DNA of 64,000 nucleotides from Desulfobacca_B sp046538075 (GTDB lineage Bacteria > Desulfobacterota > Desulfobaccia > Desulfobaccales > Desulfobaccaceae): assembly GCA_046538075.1 (NCBI GenBank), contig JBKHJN010000004.1, forward strand, positions 44,458-108,457. Direction: 5' to 3'. The translations under genes and the position numbers were made by a program. Positions 9,309 through 17,152 of the stretch are shown here, piece after piece. The notes below the pieces were generated by a model. It had not been told where the DNA came from, did no database searches, and saw nothing but the letters and a program-made list of their open reading frames with translations. Every line of letters begins with the position of its first letter. The stretch's first letter is position 1.

Positions 9309-9335
9309 GGGCGCAATAAATTGCGCCCCTTGTTT
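9309..9335 (+). terminator. Intrinsic terminator after aconitase
   Basis: The perfect inverted repeat GGGCGCAAT / ATTGCGCCC (9309-9317 and 9320-9328) is followed by CTTGTTT, twenty bases after the aconitase stop. Confidence 0.8.
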
Positions 9336-9411
9336 GGAGGGTTCTGACTAGGCTCTACCTGTTTATAATTCTATAATCCTGGTTAACTTACCACTCTGAT
9401 TTGCTTGCCTC

Positions 9412-9430
9412 GGCGATAACTATCATCGCC
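9412..9430 (-). terminator. Hairpin directly after the universal stress protein gene
   Basis: GGCGAT and ATCGCC pair around a 7-base loop immediately downstream of the stop codon on the minus strand. No uridine run follows, so it may be an RNA 3'-end stabiliser instead of a true terminator. Confidence 0.35.
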
Positions 9431-9910
9431 TCAGGCTCCCATGAAAAATTCTTCTTTCAGGGCCGGCCCCTTGAATTCGATGACCCGTAGCAAGAGCACT
9501 GGCACCGTGGCATGACTGACTATCTTCTCAGCCACACTCCCCATCACCCAGGCGACTTCCCCGCGGCCGTGTGTAGCCAGGGCGATCAGGTCCATGTTGT
9601 TGTCCCTGGCATAGGCAATGATCTGTTGGGCCGGCATCCCCTCCTCATAGACAAAATTTACCTCCAGCTCTTTGCCTTTCAGGTCATTGGCGACCTTTTC
9701 GAGGTACCTTTCCGAGACCCGCTTTTCTTGGGCGGCGGCGTCTTTAAATACCTCGGGGCTGGGCATTCCTTCCACCCCTAAAGTTCCAGCACTGCCCACT
9801 GTCATTAAGGTGACTTGGGCTCCACAGGTTTTGGCTAACTCCTCCACCTGAGGCAAGATCTTTGCCGCCAATTCCGAACCGTCCAGTGGAACCAAAATCT
9901 TTTTAAACAT
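9431..9910 (-). CDS. Universal stress protein, UspA family
   Basis: This 159-residue single-domain Usp protein begins FKKILVPLDGSELA. It carries the ATP-binding pattern of UspA-like proteins near its C-terminus (ATHGRGEVAWVMGS, then TVPVLLLR), so it is of the nucleotide-binding type. The start is preceded by AGGAGGAC. It is monocistronic, with its own promoter about 160 bases upstream. Its specific role cannot be read from the sequence. Confidence 0.93.
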   Translation of the reverse strand: MFKKILVPLDGSELAAKILPQVEELAKTCGAQVTLMTVGSAGTLGVEGMPSPEVFKDAAAQEKRVSERYLEKVANDLKGKELEVNFVYEEGMPAQQIIAYARDNNMDLIALATHGRGEVAWVMGSVAEKIVSHATVPVLLLRVIEFKGPALKEEFFMGA

Positions 9911-10072
9911 GAAGTCCTCCTGAGTTTAATAGTTAGTGATTACTGTAATTATTGGTTGCAATCTCAACTAACAAAAAGCACCAGGTTGGGTTCCCTGACG
10001 CCGGCTTCCCCACCAAATTAAACTGACTCTTCTCAACTGAGGCAAAACATTCTTCCGTATCAATTTTTCTTT

Positions 10073-10101
10073 AAAATAAGGACTATTTATAATTCTGTCA
10101 A
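10073..10101 (-). promoter_or_regulatory. Likely promoter of the universal stress protein gene
   Basis: On the minus strand TTGACA (10101-10096), a 17-base spacer and TATTTT (10078-10073) are well placed upstream of the usp gene, leaving a leader of about 155 bases. Confidence 0.6.
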
Positions 10102-10125
10102 TGGCAAAATTTTCAAGATTTAAAA

Positions 10126-11133
10126 CTACTCCTCGGCGACGTCAGGGGCGTCGGCGGCTTCGGGATGTTCCACCGCCTTGTACAGCTCGCGTTGCAATAG
10201 ACGGTTATAACTGGTAAAATCCCGATCCCCGCGGTCGACTTCAAGATGTTGGTCGATCATTTTTAGCTTGGCGTCCAGATCGTCCAGATAATAAACCAGC
10301 AGCGCTTCCCGGGTCTTGGGCAGCACCGGGGAGCCGAACTCATGATAGCCGTGATGGGAGGCGATAATATGCTCCAATTGCAGCAGCAGAGCGGGGTCCG
10401 GAAAGTTCTGGGCCGCGGCTTCGGCCCGCACCATTTCCAGTCCCAGGATGATATGCCCTAATAGTTGACCAGCAATAGAATAATCCGGCGCATGGGGGGT
10501 GGTGATTTCCTTGATCTTGCCGATATCATGTAAAATGGTTCCGGCCAGTACCAGACTGCGGTTGAGGTGGGCATAAACCGCGGTGGCTTGCAAGGCCATG
10601 CGGGCCAAGAACCAGGAATGTTCCAACAATCCCCCCAGATAGGCATGATGATAGAGTCGGGCCGCGGGGCAGACCTTAAAGTCCTCGGCGTGCTTGTGAA
10701 GCAGCCCCAGCACCAGTTCTTTAAGCGGGGATTCCAAATGCTCTTCCGCCAGAGTCAACAACTCCTGCCACATCTGGTCCAGATCATAGCTGCTGGCATG
10801 GATCAGCAGGGAGAGATCAAAATCTTTGATCTCCTTTTTGAGCTGTCGGAGGCGGTCTACGGTCATGATGGCTTGCAGCGACAACTGCAGTTCATTGTTA
10901 AAGGAACTGATCCGGCCCTTAACCGCCACATAATCCCCCGGGGTAAAGGGTCCGGCATATTTTTCCAACACATCCGACCAGACCTTGCCCTTTAGGAAGC
11001 CGCTGCGATCGCCTAACAGCAGGTCCAGATAAGGCTCCCCGTTTCGGGTCAGCCGTGATTCTACCTGCCGCAAAACAAAATATTGCTGCACCACATCCCC
11101 CTCCCGCAGGTCCTTGATAAGCTGGTGCGACAT
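10126..11133 (-). CDS. YhaM-like 3'-5' exonuclease: OB-fold plus HD domain
   Basis: The 335-residue protein has an N-terminal OB-fold nucleic-acid-binding domain (about residues 15-90, YLDLLLGDRSGFLKGKVW) and a C-terminal HD phosphohydrolase domain. The HD domain shows YHHAYLGGLLEHS, HDIGKIKEIT and HIIASHHGYHEFGSP. This architecture is that of Bacillus YhaM (CBF1), a 3'-5' exoribonuclease and DNA exonuclease. The acidic C-terminal tail (PEAADAPDVAEE) is not part of the core. It is transcribed away from rpoD with its own promoter. Confidence 0.87.
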   Translation of the reverse strand: MSHQLIKDLREGDVVQQYFVLRQVESRLTRNGEPYLDLLLGDRSGFLKGKVWSDVLEKYAGPFTPGDYVAVKGRISSFNNELQLSLQAIMTVDRLRQLKKEIKDFDLSLLIHASSYDLDQMWQELLTLAEEHLESPLKELVLGLLHKHAEDFKVCPAARLYHHAYLGGLLEHSWFLARMALQATAVYAHLNRSLVLAGTILHDIGKIKEITTPHAPDYSIAGQLLGHIILGLEMVRAEAAAQNFPDPALLLQLEHIIASHHGYHEFGSPVLPKTREALLVYYLDDLDAKLKMIDQHLEVDRGDRDFTSYNRLLQRELYKAVEHPEAADAPDVAEE

Positions 11134-11233
11134 ACCCCCAATCTCCTTCTATGGCGTTACCCCTGTCTTAATTATTGCCGCTGGGAAGACATTTCCCTGG
11201 CCCGGTATGAGAAAAAGGCTTCAGAGCCAGTTA

Positions 11234-11262
11234 ATTTTAAGCCAACAGCGGGGAGTCAGCAA
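11234..11262 (-). promoter_or_regulatory. Likely promoter of the YhaM-like nuclease gene
   Basis: Minus strand: TTGCTG (11262-11257), a 17-base spacer, TAAAAT (11239-11234), about 100 bases before the ATG. Confidence 0.5.
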
Positions 11263-11299
11263 GGGAAAATATATTTAATAATTAAGTAATTACCTTTGC

Positions 11300-11328
11300 T
11301 TGACAACCTTCCCGGAGATAATTAATTT
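11300..11328 (+). promoter_or_regulatory. Distal promoter candidate for rpoD
   Basis: TTGACA (11300-11305), a 17-base spacer, TAATTT (11323-11328). If used it would give a leader of about 280 bases before rpoD. Confidence 0.5.
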
Positions 11329-11518
11329 TTGTTTAATGAAAACCGATAATTTTATTATAAGGATAAAGCGAGGCGAATTTTATCATTTTACCCCCCAGGC
11401 AGCGACTTCAATCCGATCGGTGGGGATGATTGGACCGGGCTAGATTTGGAGGCCAGAAGCTGAACATCCAAAGTCGGAGAGCCATGGCCGGAGAAAAATT
11501 TTTTAAAAGACCCAGGTC

Positions 11519-11547
11519 TTGCCAAAAAAAGTTTTCTATGTTAAATT
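11519..11547 (+). promoter_or_regulatory. Proximal promoter candidate for rpoD
   Basis: TTGCCA (11519-11524), a 17-base spacer, TAAATT (11542-11547), about 70 bases before the rpoD ATG. It is weaker than the distal element. Confidence 0.4.
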
Positions 11548-11615
11548 TTATGGATTGATAAAATTTGCATTTTACCTAAGGGCGGAAATTTTTACCGCAT
11601 CAAAGGGAATCTCCC

Positions 11616-12920
11616 ATGGAGAGTGATTATATCAACAAACTTATCAATTTGGGTAAAGAAAAGGGTGGTTATGTAACCTATGACCACCTTAATGAAATTT
11701 TACCGCCAGAGATGGTAGATCCTATTCAGATAAAAGAAGTATTTGATACCTTGCAAGAAGAAGAAATCGAAGTGGTTGATAGCCTGGAGGAAGTGGGCTT
11801 AAACGAGGTAGAACTGCCCGAGGAAGCGGTGGAGGTCGAGGAGGCGGCGGAATCCGAAGAGGTCCCGGAACAGGAGGGTATTGTCGCCGCCTATTTTCGC
11901 GAGATGCTGCGCTATTCGGTATTAACTCCCGAGGAAGAAAAAAAATTAGGCAAAATCATCAAAAATGGCCAGGAAAGCATTCTGAAGATGGTTTATGGCA
12001 GTAATTCCGACCTGGAGGAGATCAACTACCTGCGACAGAAGGTGGAGGAATGGTTTCAGACCGGCGAGAAGACCGCCCAGGCCAAGGAGAAATTATTCCA
12101 ATTCATCCATCAGACCTTAAAACAGGTCCAGCGCCGCCATCCGGAAGCCGCAGAAGTCAAGCAGCTGGTCAAGCAGATCAAGGACAAGGAAAAAGAGGTC
12201 ACCAGGGCGCGGGATGAGATGATCAAGGCCAACCTGCGTCTGGTGGTGAGCATTGCCAAAAAATATCTGCACCGGGGGTTGAGTTTCTCGGATCTGATCC
12301 AGGAAGGCAATCTGGGGCTGATGAAGGCCGTTACTCGGTATGACTACACCACCGGCTACCGCTTGAGCACCTTTGCCTCTTGGTGGATCCGGCAGACCAT
12401 TACCCGGGCGATCTATGACAAGACCCGCACTATCCGCATTCCGGTCCACCTTCAGGAAATCCGCAACCGCTGCTACCGAGCCTTCTATGATCTGCTCAAG
12501 GAACTGGGACGGGAACCGTTGCTCAAGGAGATTGCCGAGCGTTCCGGGGTGCCGGAGGACAAAATTCTGGTAGTTACCAATCTCTCCGACGAACCTATTT
12601 CCCTCGAGACTCCGGTGGGCGATGAAGGAGATCGTCTGGGAGACTTTATCCGCAACGATCAGGCTATTTCTCCTCACGAAGCCATCGTCAGCTCCGAGCT
12701 GGGCGAAAAGACCGATGCCATCCTGGCGACCCTGACGCCGCGCGAAGAGAAGATTATGAAGATGCGGTTCGGCATCGGCGCCGAGGTGGAACATACCTTA
12801 GAGGAAATCGGGCGGGAGTTTAAAGTTTCTCGGGAACGGATCCGCCAGATTGAAAAAAAGGCTCTAAAACGGCTAAAGCATCCTACCCGCAAGGTAACGC
12901 TGGAGGATTTTCTGGAATAA
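11616..12920 (+). CDS. rpoD: Primary RNA polymerase sigma factor RpoD (sigma-70)
   Basis: The 434-residue protein has an N-terminal region 1.1-like domain (about residues 1-50), an acidic Glu/Val linker, and region 1.2 starting near residue 87. Region 2 (about 195-265) contains LIQEGNLGLMKAV and the -10-recognising GYRLSTFASWWIRQTITRAI. Region 3 contains REPLLKEIAERSGV, and region 4 (about 370-430) holds the -35-binding helix-turn-helix VSRERIRQIEKKALKRLKHP. The motif content is that of a group 1 sigma factor. It is shorter than E. coli RpoD because the large non-conserved insert is missing. The many TTGACA promoters in this window fit its expected specificity. Confidence 0.94.
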   Translation: MESDYINKLINLGKEKGGYVTYDHLNEILPPEMVDPIQIKEVFDTLQEEEIEVVDSLEEVGLNEVELPEEAVEVEEAAESEEVPEQEGIVAAYFREMLRYSVLTPEEEKKLGKIIKNGQESILKMVYGSNSDLEEINYLRQKVEEWFQTGEKTAQAKEKLFQFIHQTLKQVQRRHPEAAEVKQLVKQIKDKEKEVTRARDEMIKANLRLVVSIAKKYLHRGLSFSDLIQEGNLGLMKAVTRYDYTTGYRLSTFASWWIRQTITRAIYDKTRTIRIPVHLQEIRNRCYRAFYDLLKELGREPLLKEIAERSGVPEDKILVVTNLSDEPISLETPVGDEGDRLGDFIRNDQAISPHEAIVSSELGEKTDAILATLTPREEKIMKMRFGIGAEVEHTLEEIGREFKVSRERIRQIEKKALKRLKHPTRKVTLEDFLE

Positions 12921-12974
12921 CCCCAGGAACAGAACTTAATCTGCCCTGATTTATCCCCGGTGGGGAGGATAGTC

Positions 12975-13361
12975 ATGACAGTTATGGACTCGCAGAAGTT
13001 GGCAGAGTTGCGGGAGCGGCTGTTGGAACGCAAACGCAAGCTATGGCAAGAGGTTAAGAATCAGATCAAGACCGGTTTAGGAGAAGATTACCAGGATCTG
13101 TTGTCTACGGTCCGCGATAATGAAGATCAGGCTCTGGCCAACCTTTTGGAAGAGACCCAATTTTCCCTTATTGAACCCAAACGCCAGGAGCTGATGGCCA
13201 TTGAAGAAGCCTTAATTCGCATGGACAACGGCACTTATGGGCTTTGCGAAGACTGTGGCGCCCCCATCGAACCGCGGCGGTTGGAGATCATGCCCCAAAC
13301 TTCCTTATGCCGGGAATGTCAGGCCCAGCGGGAAAAAATCGCCAAGGCCGGAGGCCGCTGA
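12975..13361 (+). CDS. DksA/TraR-family C4 zinc-finger protein
   Basis: This 128-residue protein has an N-terminal coiled coil (about residues 5-85) and a C-terminal zinc finger, CEDCGAPIEPRRLEIMPQTSLCREC, with four cysteines. DksA-type proteins bind in the RNA polymerase secondary channel and work with ppGpp; whether this paralogue does so is an inference. The coiled-coil tip lacks an obvious DxxDxA motif, so TraR/YocK-like or DksA2-like roles remain possible. The ATG at 12975 follows GGGGAGG. It lies 54 bases after rpoD and is probably cotranscribed with it. Confidence 0.85.
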   Translation: MTVMDSQKLAELRERLLERKRKLWQEVKNQIKTGLGEDYQDLLSTVRDNEDQALANLLEETQFSLIEPKRQELMAIEEALIRMDNGTYGLCEDCGAPIEPRRLEIMPQTSLCRECQAQREKIAKAGGR

Positions 13362-13412
13362 TCCGGCCGGACCGAGTGCAATCCGGGCAGAATTAATTGA
13401 TGTCTAATTTTT

Positions 13413-13445
13413 CGGGGGCCGGGGTTGGTCTAGCAACCTCCCCCG
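13413..13445. terminator. Hairpin between convergent genes
   Basis: CGGGGG (13413-13418) pairs with CCCCCG (13440-13445), enclosing GGTTG / CAACC around the loop GTCTAG. It sits between the DksA-like gene and the converging amidase gene. Neither side has a proper T-run, so a bidirectional terminator role is only probable. Confidence 0.4.
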
Positions 13446-13447
13446 CC

Positions 13448-14260
13448 CTAAGCAGGTATTGGCCGACGATGTTTCAGACAGGGCAGGTGGGCCCGCACCT
13501 GCTGCAGGCGCTGCCGGTCTAAATTGGCGTAAATCACCCCTTCCCCATCCGGGGCCTGGGCCAATATCAGGCCCCAGGGGTCGACGATCAATGAGCGGCC
13601 ATAGCTTTCCCGGTGGGGGCCGTGCCGGCCGAACTGGGCCGGAGCCAGGAGGTAGACCTGATTTTCAATGGCCCGGGCCCTCAGCAGGACCTCCCAGTGG
13701 TCTCGGCCGGTGTGCAAGGTAAAGGCCGCGGGCAAAATGATCACCTCAGCCCCCCGGTCTACCAGGCGCCGGAAGAGTTCCGAGAATCGTAGATCATAGC
13801 AAATGGCCAAACCGATAGTAAACCCCTCTTCGGGCAGGGACCAGGTGACCACCTCCTGGCCCCCCTGGACATAACGGGATTCCTGATAGCTCGCCCGGCC
13901 CGGCAGGGTGACATCAAAGAGATGGATTTTCCGATACCGGGCCAGTAGATTGCCCTGAGGACCGAGCAATACCGAAGTATTGTAGAGTTGGCCTCCTGGA
14001 GCGGTCTCGGGAAAGGTGCCCAGCAATAGATAGATCCCCAGTTCAGCCGCCAGTTGTTGAAATTCCTGCACCAAAGGACCTTCCAGGGTCTGAGCGGTAG
14101 GCGGGCTTCCTTCATCGGCAGGACCCATATAGGCAAAGTGCTCCGGCAGTGCTACCAGCCGGACCTGTTGGGAGGCGGCTTCCTGTATCAATTGACGGGC
14201 CCGCCGCCGGTTCTGCTTAACATCGGTGGTGCTGTGCATCTGCACCAGGGCTACCCGCAT
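13448..14260 (-). CDS. Carbon-nitrogen hydrolase (Nit/omega-amidase-like)
   Basis: The 270-residue nitrilase-superfamily protein has the complete Glu-Lys-Cys triad: Glu40 (ALPEHF), Lys111 (YRKIHLFDV) and Cys154 (LAICYDLRF). These contexts match the Nit1/Nit2 branch, whose members deaminate alpha-keto amides or deaminated glutathione. No signal peptide is present. The substrate cannot be assigned from sequence alone. It is convergent with the rpoD-dksA pair and divergent from the tRNA-tuf operon. Confidence 0.88.
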   Translation of the reverse strand: MRVALVQMHSTTDVKQNRRRARQLIQEAASQQVRLVALPEHFAYMGPADEGSPPTAQTLEGPLVQEFQQLAAELGIYLLLGTFPETAPGGQLYNTSVLLGPQGNLLARYRKIHLFDVTLPGRASYQESRYVQGGQEVVTWSLPEEGFTIGLAICYDLRFSELFRRLVDRGAEVIILPAAFTLHTGRDHWEVLLRARAIENQVYLLAPAQFGRHGPHRESYGRSLIVDPWGLILAQAPDGEGVIYANLDRQRLQQVRAHLPCLKHRRPIPA

Positions 14261-14372
14261 TTATCTATACCTCTTGTGATCCGAGATGCTACTTTTGAGG
14301 ATTAAATATACACCTTATCGCCCAAGAAGCCAAAGGTGAAAACCTCGGTGAAGTAAACCTGTTAAAAAAATC

Positions 14373-14401
14373 TTGACAGACTTGCCAATCTTATTTAAAT
14401 A
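14373..14401 (+). promoter_or_regulatory. Promoter of the tRNA-tuf operon
   Basis: TTGACA (14373-14378), a 17-base spacer and TAAATA (14396-14401) lie about 50 bases before the first tRNA. This is the first plus-strand promoter seen ahead of the long ribosomal superoperon. Confidence 0.7.
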
Positions 14402-14450
14402 TATAAAGATACATTTTAGTGCCCTGGTTTTGGGCGGCATGGGTTTCCGG

Positions 14451-14525
14451 GCTGGCGTAGCTCAATGGTAGAGCAGCTGATTTGTAATCAGCAGGTTGCG
14501 GGTTCGAGTCCCATCGCCAGCTCCA
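14451..14525 (+). tRNA. tRNA-Thr (anticodon TGT)
   Basis: A full cloverleaf can be drawn: acceptor GCTGGCG / CGCCAGC, anticodon stem GCTGA / TCAGC with loop TTTGTAA, the TTCGAGTC T-loop, and an encoded CCA. It heads the classic Thr-Tyr-Gly-Thr-tuf cluster. Confidence 0.97.
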
Positions 14526-14591
14526 GATCAGCTCAGAGATGATTGATAAAATCGGATGGAGGCGGTCAGGGGCAGCCAGGCCATACACTGT

Positions 14592-14676
14592 GGAGAGGTT
14601 CCCGAGCGGCCAAAGGGAACAGACTGTAAATCTGTCGGCGATGCCTTCGGAGGTTCGAATCCTCCCCTCTCCACCA
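14592..14676 (+). tRNA. tRNA-Tyr (anticodon GTA)
   Basis: The acceptor stem is GGAGAGG / CCTCTCC, the anticodon loop is CTGTAAA, and a long class II variable arm and an encoded CCA are present. Confidence 0.97.
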
Positions 14677-14770
14677 AAAAATTTTCAGCCGGGAGATTGG
14701 GGTTTCGAGACAGGGGGAAGCGCCCTTAAACCTGAAATCAATCCAGCCCCTTACAATCCTTAGCCTTAGG

Positions 14771-14847
14771 GCGGGAATAGCTCAATTGGCCAGAGCATCA
14801 GCCTTCCAAGCTGAGGGTTGCGGGTTCGAGTCCCGTTTCCCGCTCCA
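14771..14847 (+). tRNA. tRNA-Gly (anticodon TCC)
   Basis: The acceptor stem is GCGGGAA / TTCCCGC, the anticodon stem CAGC / GCTG holds loop CTTCCAA, and CCA is encoded. Confidence 0.97.
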
Positions 14848-14850
14848 AGG

Positions 14851-14927
14851 GCCCACGTAGCTCAGTAGGTAGAGCACTTCCTTGGTAAGGAAGAGGTTCA
14901 CCGGTTCGATCCCGGTCGTGGGCTCCA
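14851..14927 (+). tRNA. tRNA-Thr (anticodon GGT)
   Basis: The acceptor stem is GCCCACG / CGTGGGC, the anticodon stem CTTCC / GGAAG holds loop TTGGTAA, and CCA is encoded. It starts three bases after the tRNA-Gly and leads into tuf1. Confidence 0.97.
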
Positions 14928-14998
14928 GAGTGATATGTTGAGATAGTTAAACCCGGATGCAGTCACCGAAGCACACCTTCTCGTAATGGAGATCCGAA

Positions 14999-16192
14999 AT
15001 GGCCAAAAAGAAGTTTGAGCGCAAGAAGCCGCATGTGAATGTGGGGACTATTGGACATATTGATCATGGCAAGACGACCTTGACTTCGGCGATTACCAAG
15101 CATTTGGCCCGCAAGGGGATGGCGGAGTATATTCCTTTTGACATGATAGACCGGGCGCCGGAGGAGAAGGAGCGGGGCATCACCATTGCCACGGCGCATG
15201 TCGAGTATGAGACGGCCAAGCGGCATTATGCGCATGTGGACTGTCCGGGGCATGCTGATTATATCAAGAACATGATCACCGGGGCGGCCCAGATGGATGG
15301 GGCGATTTTGGTGGTGGGGGCGGATGATGGACCGATGCCGCAGACCCGGGAGCACATTTTGTTGGCCCGCCAGGTGGGGGTGCCCAGCATTGTGGTATTT
15401 TTGAACAAGACTGACATGGTGGATGACCCGGAGCTGATTGAGTTGGTGGAGTTGGAGTTGCGGGAGTTGTTGTCCAAGTATGATTTTCCCGGGGAGGAGA
15501 TTCCGATCGTCAAGGGGTCGGCCCTGAAGGCGCTGGAGAGTGATGATCCGGATTCGGCCGAGGCCCGTTGTGTGTTTGAGTTGATGGAGGCGGTGGATGC
15601 CTATATTCCGGAGCCGGTGCGGGATATTGACAAGCCGTTTTTGATGCCCATTGAGGATGTCTTTTCGATTTCGGGCCGGGGCACGGTGGTCACCGGCCGG
15701 GTGGAGCGGGGCATCATCCGGGTGGGGGAAGAGATTGAGATTGTCGGTTTCCGGCCCACCTTCAAGACGGTCTGCACCGGGGTGGAGATGTTCCGCAAGA
15801 CCCTGGACCAGGGTCAGGCGGGGGACAATATTGGGGTGCTGTTACGGGGCACCAAGAAGGACGAGGTGGAGCGGGGCCAGGTGGTGGCCAAGCCGGGGTC
15901 GATCACGCCGCACACCAAGTTCAAGTGTGAGGTCTACATTTTGACCAAGGAGGAGGGCGGTCGGCACACGCCGTTTTTCAATGGTTATCGGCCGCAGTTT
16001 TACTTTCGGACCACGGATGTCACTGGGGTGGTGACCCTGCCGGAAGGGGTGGAGATGGTGATGCCGGGGGACAATGTCTCTTTGGAGGTCAGCCTGATCA
16101 CCCCCATCGCCATGGAGAAGGAACTGCGCTTTGCCATCCGCGAAGGCGGCCGCACCGTCGGCGCCGGCGTGGTCAGCGAGATTGTTGAATAA
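14999..16192 (+). CDS. tuf: Elongation factor Tu, copy 1
   Basis: The 397-residue GTPase delivers aminoacyl-tRNA to the ribosome. G-motifs are present: GHIDHGKT (P-loop), the RGITI switch I element, DCPGHADY and NKTD. The copy sits in the tufB context (tRNA-Thr-Tyr-Gly-Thr upstream, rpmG downstream). GGAG lies 7 bases before the ATG. The protein is identical to the second copy at 31550-32743, and the DNA agrees wherever I compared it. Codon use is strongly biased to G-ending codons (GAG, AAG, GTG, TTG, GGG) over most of the gene, unlike the neighbouring ribosomal genes. Confidence 0.98.
   Translation: MAKKKFERKKPHVNVGTIGHIDHGKTTLTSAITKHLARKGMAEYIPFDMIDRAPEEKERGITIATAHVEYETAKRHYAHVDCPGHADYIKNMITGAAQMDGAILVVGADDGPMPQTREHILLARQVGVPSIVVFLNKTDMVDDPELIELVELELRELLSKYDFPGEEIPIVKGSALKALESDDPDSAEARCVFELMEAVDAYIPEPVRDIDKPFLMPIEDVFSISGRGTVVTGRVERGIIRVGEEIEIVGFRPTFKTVCTGVEMFRKTLDQGQAGDNIGVLLRGTKKDEVERGQVVAKPGSITPHTKFKCEVYILTKEEGGRHTPFFNGYRPQFYFRTTDVTGVVTLPEGVEMVMPGDNVSLEVSLITPIAMEKELRFAIREGGRTVGAGVVSEIVE
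14999..16192 (+). repeat. Direct repeat covering tuf1, matched by tuf2 at 31550-32743
   Basis: The 1194-base tuf ORF occurs twice in direct orientation, offset by 16551 bases. Identity starts at the ATG (preceding base a here, g there) and ends at the TAA (followed by atcc here, cagg there). A repeat limited exactly to the ORF suggests ongoing gene conversion under coding constraint, not a recent segmental duplication. Confidence 0.92.
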
Positions 16193-16220
16193 ATCCTTGA
16201 GTTGATGAAATTTTGCGAAA

Positions 16221-16370
16221 ATGCGCGATAATATAATATTGGCCTGTACAACCTGCAAACGACGGAATTATACCTCTACCAAAAATAAACGCCGGACTCC
16301 GAATCGCTTGGAGTTGAAGAAGTTTTGTCCGTATTGCCGGATGCATACGCTTCATCGGGAAACCAAGTAG
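16221..16370 (+). CDS. rpmG: 50S ribosomal protein L33
   Basis: This 49-residue protein begins MRDNIILACTTCKRRNY. It has two CxxC pairs (CTTC near residue 9 and CPYC near residue 36), so it is the zinc-binding form of L33. The order tuf-rpmG-tRNA-Trp-secE-nusG is standard. The upstream ribosome-binding site is weak. Confidence 0.95.
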   Translation: MRDNIILACTTCKRRNYTSTKNKRRTPNRLELKKFCPYCRMHTLHRETK

Positions 16371-16382
16371 GGTGGACTTTGC

Positions 16383-16459
16383 AGGCCAGTAGCTCCAACG
16401 GCTAGAGCACCGGACTCCAAATCCGGGTGATGGGGGTTCAAATCCCTCCTGGCCTGCCA
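16383..16459 (+). tRNA. tRNA-Trp (anticodon CCA)
   Basis: The acceptor stem is AGGCCAG / CTGGCCT, the anticodon stem CCGGA / TCCGG holds loop CTCCAAA, and CCA is encoded. A run of seven T residues follows at once (16460-16466). Confidence 0.97.
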
Positions 16460-16797
16460 TTTTTTTGTGATGCGAAAGGGACAGAGTCTGGCGAGACTAA
16501 ATGGCTTAGGAAAAGATTTCGAGTATGGCGGAGAGGTTCCTCCATACTTGTTTCCCTACCTAATGGGTTAGCAAATAATCACTGTCATAATAGTTCCGAA
16601 TCGTGGCACTGGAGACCTAAAAAGGGGAAGCGGGCTTCCTTGCGTCTTTGACCGGGCGGAGAAGATCGATAAAAGTCTGAGCCCCAGCAATTGCAGAAAG
16701 GTCAAACAGGTCCAGGTAAAAATCGGGTAAGCGCTTTAAAATTAGGCGATTAACGGATTTAAGCCTCAGCCGATCATATTACCGCAGAGACGACTTC
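16460..16797 (+). other. 338-base gap between tRNA-Trp and secE with an imperfect palindrome
   Basis: No convincing gene is present; a 74-codon open frame from 16427 overlaps the tRNA and has no family resemblance. The clearest structure is an inverted repeat at 16522-16548, AGTATGG..GGA paired with TCC..CCATACT around a 5-base loop with one C/T mismatch. No T-run follows it. A weaker hairpin, GGAAG / CTTCC, lies near 16625. No consensus promoter for secE could be found. Confidence 0.5.
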
Positions 16798-17130
16798 ATG
16801 AAGAAAACTAAGACCAAAGAAAAGCCTAGCCCCAAAGTTCAGGACAAAGGTGGCAAAGAGGTAAGCAAGAAGGCAGCCAAGGGCCAGGTGGTCAAGCTTG
16901 GAGCCAAGAAGAGCAAGCCCTCGAAGTTTTCAGAAATAGCGCAATTTTGGCGCCAGACCAAGCAGTTCTTCAATGAAGCCGTTATAGAATTAAAAAAGGT
17001 GACCTGGCCGGGGCGCAAGGAAACCCTGGGGTCGACCGCGGTAGTGATTATTTTGGTGATTTTTATCTCGGTTTTTTTAGGCTTGGTAGACCTGGGGTTA
17101 TCCAGATTAGTAAGTTACGTCATGGGTTGA
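16798..17130 (+). CDS. secE: Preprotein translocase subunit SecE
   Basis: This 110-residue protein has a Lys-rich N-terminal extension of about 45 residues and the SecE core. The core has the amphipathic signature FFNEAVIELKKVTWPGRKET followed by one membrane helix (about residues 82-105). It clamps SecY in the inner-membrane translocon. The single-helix form with a basic extension is common outside enterobacteria. It is followed by nusG. Confidence 0.96.
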   Translation: MKKTKTKEKPSPKVQDKGGKEVSKKAAKGQVVKLGAKKSKPSKFSEIAQFWRQTKQFFNEAVIELKKVTWPGRKETLGSTAVVIILVIFISVFLGLVDLGLSRLVSYVMG

Positions 17131-17152
17131 AAAAATATAAGGACCTCTATTA

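Larger units (their letters stand above)
11134..11615. other. 482-base divergent intergenic region between the YhaM-like gene and rpoD
   Basis: No gene is visible here. The region is AT-rich at both ends with a GC-rich core around 11400-11500. It contains one promoter-like element facing the nuclease gene and two facing rpoD, listed separately. The long leader before rpoD could hold regulation, but I see no known riboswitch or RNA gene. Confidence 0.6.

Noticed and set aside
12960..12974. Upstream GTG start for the DksA-like protein
   Set aside because: GGGGAGG lies between this codon and the ATG at 12975 and serves the ATG.
16427..16651. 74-codon open frame overlapping tRNA-Trp
   Set aside because: It starts inside the tRNA, has no family resemblance and no ribosome-binding site.
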